64,000 bases of DNA, taken from NCBI GenBank assembly GCA_965217605.1, contig CBDCJB010000013.1, positions 248,001-312,000 of the forward strand, written 5' to 3'. This document shows positions 59,271 to 64,000 of the stretch, piece after piece. The notes under the pieces were generated by a model. The model saw nothing but the letters and a program-made list of their open reading frames with translations. It ran no database searches and was not told the origin of the DNA. Source of the DNA: JAYYZW01 sp965217605 (lineage in GTDB: Bacteria > Pseudomonadota > Gammaproteobacteria > Ga0077536). Numbering within the stretch: position 1 is the stretch's first letter; every line of letters begins with the position of its first letter. The translations under genes and the position numbers were made by a program.

Positions 59271-60682
59271 GTGATGACCTCCTTCGTTACGGGATCGCTG
59301 CCCAACGGGCCTTTCATCAACCACCCGGGGATGATAGCCGAGAACAAGCCGGCCTGGCCGCCGGCGCGTACGAGCCGGATGCCGCCCGGTCGGAACTTCG
59401 GGCTCGCGCCGCTGGCGAATTCAGATTTCGAAGCGGTGCCCATGCCCAGATCCTGACCTTGAACTTGCAAGCTGGCGTGCAGCGCGTCCGTGGCTTGCGC
59501 TTTGCTCCAGCCGGCGTCGTCGAACACGCGCCCGTGCTCGGGCCCGACTACGACCACGACGTCCGAGGCGTTGACCATGTCGACGTGATTCACGGTACGC
59601 ATGCTCGCGGCCAGCGACTTCACTAATGCGTCGGGCTCGCGCGCGCGTTGATCGACGCAGCCTTGCACGCCGTCGGCGCTGATGACGGTGGCAGCGGATT
59701 GTTCCGCGCTATAACCCTGGTCTTCGGCCAGGCTCGTCCACGGCGTGTCTTCGTCCTCGGCAAAGCAGAAGGTGTATTTGCCGGGATTGCCGAACGTCGA
59801 TTGATCCGCTTCCTGTGGCCGGCCACCGCCGACGTTGCGGATCACGAGCTGCAAGGCGCGCCCGATCGTGGCATTGGCGCGATTGCCTTGCCCGAGTGCG
59901 TTGCCCTGCCAGTTCATGCCGATGGCTTTACGGACGGGCCCGTTCACGATCACCATGGGACCCGAGTGCCAGGTCGTCGCGAGCAGGCCGTGCATGCAGA
60001 ACGCCGGTTCCAGCGCTGCTTCGACGGCCGCGATCACTACCGGTAGGTACTCTGGCTTGCAACCGGCCATCACGGCGTTGATGGCGACCTTCTCGACACT
60101 GCAGCGAACCTGCAGCGGCGGCGCCACACCGAGCACTTCGTCGGGTGAATGCGGCGTCCCTTGTAACATTCTATAGACGCGTTCCTCGGTCGGCGGCACC
60201 AGCGGCAGGCCGTCGCTCCAGCCGCGCTCGAAGCAATACTCGATGTCGTCCTCGAGTTCGGCCACGTCGATGCGCCGTGCATGGATCGGCACGTCACCAA
60301 AGCGCAGCGCGAGTTTCTCCGGCATGCCCGGACCGACCGAGAGCGATCCGCAACCCGGTCGCTGCGGCGGTAAATCCGTACCGATATCCGCGAGTCCCGT
60401 TGCTTGTTGCCATTCACCGCGGTCCCAACCGATCACCCGGGTGCGTTCCTTGCCGCCCTCGACTTTGATCAAAGTCGGTACCGTTTCAATATCGAGATGG
60501 AAAGACTGCTCGAGCGTCGTGTCGTCGACGACGCCCGTGACGGCGGGAAAACTCGGATCGTCCTGCGTATACACCGTGAGCGCCAGGCCGCCGCGCTCCA
60601 TGGCTTGCAGTATCGGCTCGACCAGCACGCAGGTTGGGCAATCGCGCTTGACGACCGCTACGAATCCTTCGGGTACTTGCAT
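59267..60682 (-). CDS. UGSC-associated protein with N-terminal thioredoxin-like domain
   Basis: A 471-aa protein. Residues 1-80 resemble a thioredoxin domain: VPEGFVAVVKRDCPTCVLVE with a CPTC redox motif at Cys15/Cys18, then the cis-Pro region DIETVPTLIKVEGG. The remaining 390 residues form a conserved domain I know only beside UGSC-type genes: CFERGWSDGLPLVPPTEERV, INAVMAGCKPEYLPVVIAAV, VIRNVGGGRPQEADQSTFGN and AIIPGWLMKGPLG. The ATG at 60682 follows AGGAGACGG. Its stop overlaps the selenoprotein start by four bases, so the two proteins are made together and probably form one redox system. Confidence 0.75.
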   Translation of the reverse strand: MQVPEGFVAVVKRDCPTCVLVEPILQAMERGGLALTVYTQDDPSFPAVTGVVDDTTLEQSFHLDIETVPTLIKVEGGKERTRVIGWDRGEWQQATGLADIGTDLPPQRPGCGSLSVGPGMPEKLALRFGDVPIHARRIDVAELEDDIEYCFERGWSDGLPLVPPTEERVYRMLQGTPHSPDEVLGVAPPLQVRCSVEKVAINAVMAGCKPEYLPVVIAAVEAALEPAFCMHGLLATTWHSGPMVIVNGPVRKAIGMNWQGNALGQGNRANATIGRALQLVIRNVGGGRPQEADQSTFGNPGKYTFCFAEDEDTPWTSLAEDQGYSAEQSAATVISADGVQGCVDQRAREPDALVKSLAASMRTVNHVDMVNASDVVVVVGPEHGRVFDDAGWSKAQATDALHASLQVQGQDLGMGTASKSEFASGASPKFRPGGIRLVRAGGQAGLFSAIIPGWLMKGPLGSDPVTKEVIT

Positions 60683-60799
60683 ATCCGTCTCCTGGCTCGA
60701 AATTTTTGCGACAATCTCGCAGTCATTCAATCTCGCGATCGAAATGTTAACCTGTCGATTCCGTTGGCGTTAAACGCGATGCGCGAAAGGACCTTGCCC

Positions 60800-61693
60800 A
60801 TGCCGAATCTAACCGGATTAACCTGCTGTATCACCTTTGACTTCGACGCGATGTCGTCTTGGATCGGTTCCGCCCGTAGCGACAATCCGAGCATGATATC
60901 GAGGGGCCAGTTCGGCGCGGTCGCCATCCCCCGCATCCTCAGTCTACTCGACAAATATGCGGTGCAAGCGAGCTTCGCGATACCCGGACATACTGCGTAC
61001 GCCTACCCGAACATCGTGAAACGCATCGCCGACGAGGGACACGAGATCGTGCATCACGGCTGGGTGCACGAAAGCCCGGGCCGGATCGACGAAGCCCGCG
61101 AACGGCAGGTCCTCGAGCGTGGTCTCGAGGCGCTCGAGCGGGTCGTGGGCGTGAAACCCGTAGGCTGGCGGTGTCCGTCGTTCGAGCTCAGCAAACATTC
61201 GATCGACTTGCTCGTGGAATACGGTTTCGTCTATGAGTCGAGCTGCATGGGCCACGACAACTACCCGTATTATCTGCGCAGCGGCGACGAATGGCCGCGC
61301 GACGAGGCCTATCGATTCGGGGAGACGATCGATCTGGTCGAGATACCCGTCACCTGGGCGCTGGACGACTTCACCCACGCCGAATACGTGCCGGGTTTCA
61401 TCGAGGGCTTGAAACCGGCCACCCAGGTCGAGGAACTCTGGCGCGCCGACTTCGATTACGCGCTGGCCAATGCGCCGGGCGGCGTCTATACCTTGACGAT
61501 GCATCCGCAGACCACCGGCCGTGGCAACCGCATGCTGTTGTTCGAACGCCTGCTCGACTACTTCGATTCACACGCCGGCATTCAATTTACGTCGATGGCT
61601 TCCTACGCCGAGGCGTGGAAGCGCTTGAACCCACTTGCGCAGTGGAAGCGGGAAAACCCCGATCTCACCGGTGAAAACGCGATCGTTCCCTAG
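60800..61693 (+). CDS. Polysaccharide deacetylase family protein
   Basis: A 297-aa NodB-homology enzyme. The first motif CCITFDFDAMSSW gives the metal/catalytic Asp pair, and HEIVHHGWVHESPG gives the two metal His residues. RCPSFELSKHSIDLLVEYGF and TLTMHPQTTGRGNRM are the later motifs. This arrangement matches the PuuE/allantoinase-like subgroup rather than chitin deacetylases, so a small amide substrate is possible. The frame is open far upstream, but ATG 60800 has AAAGGA at good distance and begins the fold. It is divergent from the UGSC operon. Confidence 0.82.
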   Translation: MPNLTGLTCCITFDFDAMSSWIGSARSDNPSMISRGQFGAVAIPRILSLLDKYAVQASFAIPGHTAYAYPNIVKRIADEGHEIVHHGWVHESPGRIDEARERQVLERGLEALERVVGVKPVGWRCPSFELSKHSIDLLVEYGFVYESSCMGHDNYPYYLRSGDEWPRDEAYRFGETIDLVEIPVTWALDDFTHAEYVPGFIEGLKPATQVEELWRADFDYALANAPGGVYTLTMHPQTTGRGNRMLLFERLLDYFDSHAGIQFTSMASYAEAWKRLNPLAQWKRENPDLTGENAIVP

Positions 61694-61703
61694 CGCTGGA
61701 GCT

Positions 61704-62624
61704 TCAGCGGTAGCTGGACATGATCTCCGATGCGATCAGTTCGAGATTGCGATCGTGATATTCATCGGGACAGGCCGGTGAGAGGAATACGAAGCGCGCG
61801 CCCGCCTCGACGTATTCATTCAAGCGCGCCTTGCATTGGTCGGGATCGCCGACCAGCCCGTACTTGTGGACGAGCTGGCTGAAATCCTGCGCGTACTGCT
61901 GTGAGAGTTTGTCCGCGGCCATCTTGATCGCGGTGTCGCCGTCCTCGTGTACGGCCGTGAAAATGTACAGGCCGTGCGTGAAATCGGATAGGTCCCGCGC
62001 GTGCTCCGCGCCGTATCGCTCGACCTTCGCCACGCTGTCCGCAAGATGCTCCGGGGTGTACATGTAGGGCAGCCAGCCGTCGCCGTACTTCGCGGCGCGT
62101 TCCATCGCCACGTCCTTGCGCCCGGACACCCAGATCGGCGGACGTGGTTTCTGGATCGGCATCGGTTTTAACGTGAACTCATTGAGCGTCGTATAACGGC
62201 CTGCATAGGTGACATTGGTTTCGGTCCACGTGCGGTGCAGCACTTCGAGCGCATCGTCGGTGCGCGAACCACGCTGTTTGACGGGCACGCCGCAGGCCTC
62301 GAATTCCTTCGGAAACTCACCGCCGACCCCCACCCCCAGCATGAACCGTCCACCGGACGCGGCGTCCAAGGCGGCGCCCATCTTGGCGAGGAGCGCGGCG
62401 GGATAGAGCGGGACCAACGTAATCGCGCTCATGAGCTTGATACGGCTAGTCGCGCCCGCGGCGATGGACAGTGAAATGAAGGCGTTGCCGGTATCGCGAT
62501 GGAAGCTGACGTGCTCACCGCAGCCCAGGACGTCGAAGCCGAGCCCTTCCACCTGGCGCGCCGTTTCGGCAACGTCGAAGGGCGAGCGCAGTGCGGTGCC
62601 GAATTGAACCGTTTCGTTTGTCAT
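61704..62624 (-). CDS. LLM class F420-dependent-type oxidoreductase
   Basis: A 306-aa luciferase-like monooxygenase of the TIGR03619/Rv2161c-like type. Motifs are VQFGTALRSPFDVAETARQV, IKLMSAITLVPLYPAALLAK, SGGRFMLGVGVGGEFPKEFE and KPRPPIWVSGRKDVAMERAA. Family members use F420 in actinobacteria, but proteobacterial ones may use FMN. Substrate unknown. It converges on the deacetylase with 10 bp between stops. Confidence 0.87.
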   Translation of the reverse strand: MTNETVQFGTALRSPFDVAETARQVEGLGFDVLGCGEHVSFHRDTGNAFISLSIAAGATSRIKLMSAITLVPLYPAALLAKMGAALDAASGGRFMLGVGVGGEFPKEFEACGVPVKQRGSRTDDALEVLHRTWTETNVTYAGRYTTLNEFTLKPMPIQKPRPPIWVSGRKDVAMERAAKYGDGWLPYMYTPEHLADSVAKVERYGAEHARDLSDFTHGLYIFTAVHEDGDTAIKMAADKLSQQYAQDFSQLVHKYGLVGDPDQCKARLNEYVEAGARFVFLSPACPDEYHDRNLELIASEIMSSYR

Positions 62625-62720
62625 GGCCGCGTATAGGTTGGCGCCGTTTCCGGCGCCGCAGAGTGTATGGGAGTCGAAGAAGGTATCTGCGCGATACCTT
62701 CATGTCCAGCGCGATCGCGC

Positions 62721-63410
62721 CTAATTGCCGACCGCGCTCGTCACGACGTCGCCGTCGAACTCGAGAAAGATCGCCAGGGTCTCGGGATTGTTCGCTGCCA
62801 TTCGCACGCGATCGTATTCCCAGATTTCCCTGCCGTTGTAAACCCGCTTACCGTCCGGTTGTCCGAACTTTCTGACGATGCCGGCTTTGCGGTTACCTAC
62901 GACGGCGGTATCCGACGCGTCGAATGTCTTTTCCTTGATCTCGGTCGGCTGCGTCCACCCAGCGAACCGTTTAGCGGCGGCGACGGACTTTCTCATGACG
63001 TCCTCGGGAAGCCAATTGGTTTGGAATTTCTGGCCATCCTCCAGCAGTAATTCCGGGCAGTGGCGCCCGCTTTCTGACTGCCTGACCGCGTTCGGGTAGA
63101 GCCAGTGTTCCGTTTCACGGTGCGTATAACTGGCGGCAGGGCGGCCGACGCGCTCGATGATCTCTTCGGTCGTAATCATGCCGAACCCTTCAAAGGGTGC
63201 GATATCAACGGTCGGTAGCCACGCACCTGAAGGCGCGGCGAACGATTCACGCGTCTCCGATCGTTTGTAATGGAGTTTGACGGCTTCCGGTGAACAGGGC
63301 TTCTCGCTGAAGGTGACGCCACCCGGTGTCTTGCACTTGAAGATCGAGGTCGCGGCGGCGTCGCTCGCCACTAAAAGCAATGCAATGATGAATAAATCGA
63401 TTGTTTTCAT
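62721..63410 (-). CDS. DUF4124 domain-containing exported protein
   Basis: A 229-aa periplasmic protein. Signal peptide MKTIDLFIIALLLVASDAAA is followed by the DUF4124 motif SIFKCKTPGGVTFSEKPCSP. A SmpA/BamE-like segment lies in the middle (GMITTEEIIERVGRPAASYT) and again at the end (AGIVRKFGQPDGKRVYNGRE IWEYD, continuous), each with the G.P pattern of that fold. Function unknown. ATG 63410 begins the signal peptide. Confidence 0.78.
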   Translation of the reverse strand: MKTIDLFIIALLLVASDAAATSIFKCKTPGGVTFSEKPCSPEAVKLHYKRSETRESFAAPSGAWLPTVDIAPFEGFGMITTEEIIERVGRPAASYTHRETEHWLYPNAVRQSESGRHCPELLLEDGQKFQTNWLPEDVMRKSVAAAKRFAGWTQPTEIKEKTFDASDTAVVGNRKAGIVRKFGQPDGKRVYNGREIWEYDRVRMAANNPETLAIFLEFDGDVVTSAVGN

Positions 63411-63513
63411 GGTTCCCTGCCGTGTTTTTGCGCCTGTCATTGTAGCGACTCGGGATGTCGCGACTTTAACGACAGCTACCGCGCCTTGGGACGGAAACCA
63501 TCGGATTCCGCCG

Positions 63514-64000
63514 CTATTTACCCTGCCCGAGACGGCGCGCCTCTTCGTCCATGACGATGGCGATACGCCCGATCGCGCGACGCGCGAGAATATCGTCCAT
63601 GGCGTCGCGAAAGCGTTCGAGCGGATAGGTTTGCTCGACGACGGGATCGATGCGGCCTTCGCCGAACCATCGGAATAACTGTTCCATGTTGGTGCGCATG
63701 CGATCTTCGTATTCGTAACGCATGTCGGTCGGACTCCAGCCGTAGAAAAGGCCCATGTTCAAGCCGCATACCGTGATGTTTTTCACCAACAGGAGATTCG
63801 CGGGGATCTGCGGGATGTCGCCGCTGGCAAAACCCACCGGCATGATCCGCCCCTCGGGGGCGATGCAGCGCAGCGATTGCATGAACGGCTCGCCGCCGAC
63901 GGGATCGTAGACGGCATCGACACCGCGTCCGTCGGTCAGCTCGAGCACGATGTCTTTAAAAGCCTGCGCGCGATAATTGATCGTATGGTCGGCGCCGTGT
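63514..64000 (-). CDS. NADPH:quinone oxidoreductase-like, partial
   Basis: The C-terminal 162 codons of a zinc-independent MDR-family quinone oxidoreductase; the gene runs off the right edge. Visible are HGADHTINYRAQAFKDIVLE, DGRGVDAVYDPVGGEPFMQS, LRCIAPEGRIMPVGFASGDI and PLERFRDAMDDILARRAIGR, the typical order of the Rossmann half and C-terminal helix. The cofactor-binding GxxGGVG motif and the N-terminal domain lie outside the window. A GTG at 63948 is only an internal codon. Confidence 0.85.
   Translation of the reverse strand, partial: HGADHTINYRAQAFKDIVLELTDGRGVDAVYDPVGGEPFMQSLRCIAPEGRIMPVGFASGDIPQIPANLLLVKNITVCGLNMGLFYGWSPTDMRYEYEDRMRTNMEQLFRWFGEGRIDPVVEQTYPLERFRDAMDDILARRAIGRIAIVMDEEARRLGQGK

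Noticed and set aside
58740..59324. Two separate small genes or a nonsense-mutated pseudogene at the UGSC locus
   Set aside because: The frames are identical across the TGA, both halves belong to one family, the TGA lies exactly at the U/C position of the motif, and a SECIS-like hairpin follows.
1827..64000. Long antisense frames over high-GC genes (for example opposite the exporters, CstA and HyuA/B)
   Set aside because: Their Arg/Pro/His-rich translations, lack of start signals and full overlap with recognised genes mark them as shadows.
1..64000. CRISPR arrays, rRNA or tRNA genes, including tRNA-Sec
   Set aside because: No regularly spaced repeats, rRNA signatures or cloverleaf-like sequences were recognised by eye; a covariance search would be needed to exclude a tRNA.

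Overview
This window looks like chromosomal DNA of a moderately GC-rich, probably uncultured gammaproteobacterium. That is an inference from three features: several PEP-CTERM-type exosortase substrates, scattered REP-like GTAGGAGC..GCTTGC..GGCGA palindromes with a decayed REP-associated tyrosine transposase (RAYT), and the gene families present (MMPL/RND exporters with LolA-like and DUF1329 partners, HyuA/HyuB, multi-RidA proteins, LLM oxidoreductases). No rRNA, tRNA or CRISPR array was recognised, so the taxonomic placement is soft.

0-31.5 kb is a dense catabolic and transport region. It contains hydrolases (alpha/beta hydrolase, M19 dipeptidase-like, isochorismatase-like, CocE/NonD), a sodium:solute symporter, three large RND/MMPL exporters, two triple-RidA proteins, an SDR and a GST. 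It also has a divergent pair of Tat-type exported enzymes (histone-deacetylase/acetylpolyamine-amidohydrolase-like and flavin amine oxidase), a three-gene operon of a PEP-utiliser swivelling domain, an unrecognised protein and an AttH-like lipocalin, and a HyuAB pair. A 54-bp palindrome sits between the divergent RidA and SDR genes.

31.5-49.4 kb is heavily remodelled by transposition. A decayed IS1380 element splits a small PepSY-like gene. An IS1595 element carrying a membrane-protein passenger splits the fourth to fifth codons of a YCII-family gene, with a perfect 8-bp target duplication. A 3-kb IS1-family element splits a PEP-CTERM gene, also with a perfect 8-bp duplication; its cargo is a ribbon-helix-helix-like protein, an AlbA_2/ATPase-like regulator and a 96-aa protein. 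In all three cases the host reading frame can be rejoined exactly. Between them lie a PucR-type regulator, an NfeD/flotillin pair, a GST, an LLM monooxygenase and an OsmC protein.

49.4-64 kb carries an amidase, a DUF6498-like membrane protein, CstA and a conserved unknown gene. A DUF433/DUF5615 toxin-antitoxin pair follows, flanked by attC-like repeats, one of which is split by an IS4/IS10-type element. A second IS4 element has a perfect 9-bp duplication. Next to it is the most striking locus: a gene with an in-frame UGA in the context AD-U-GSCTSCS, a bacterial-SECIS-like hairpin just downstream, and a coupled upstream gene with a thioredoxin-like CPTC motif. This is a predicted UGSC-family selenoprotein. 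The window ends with a polysaccharide deacetylase, an LLM oxidoreductase, a DUF4124 protein and a partial quinone oxidoreductase.
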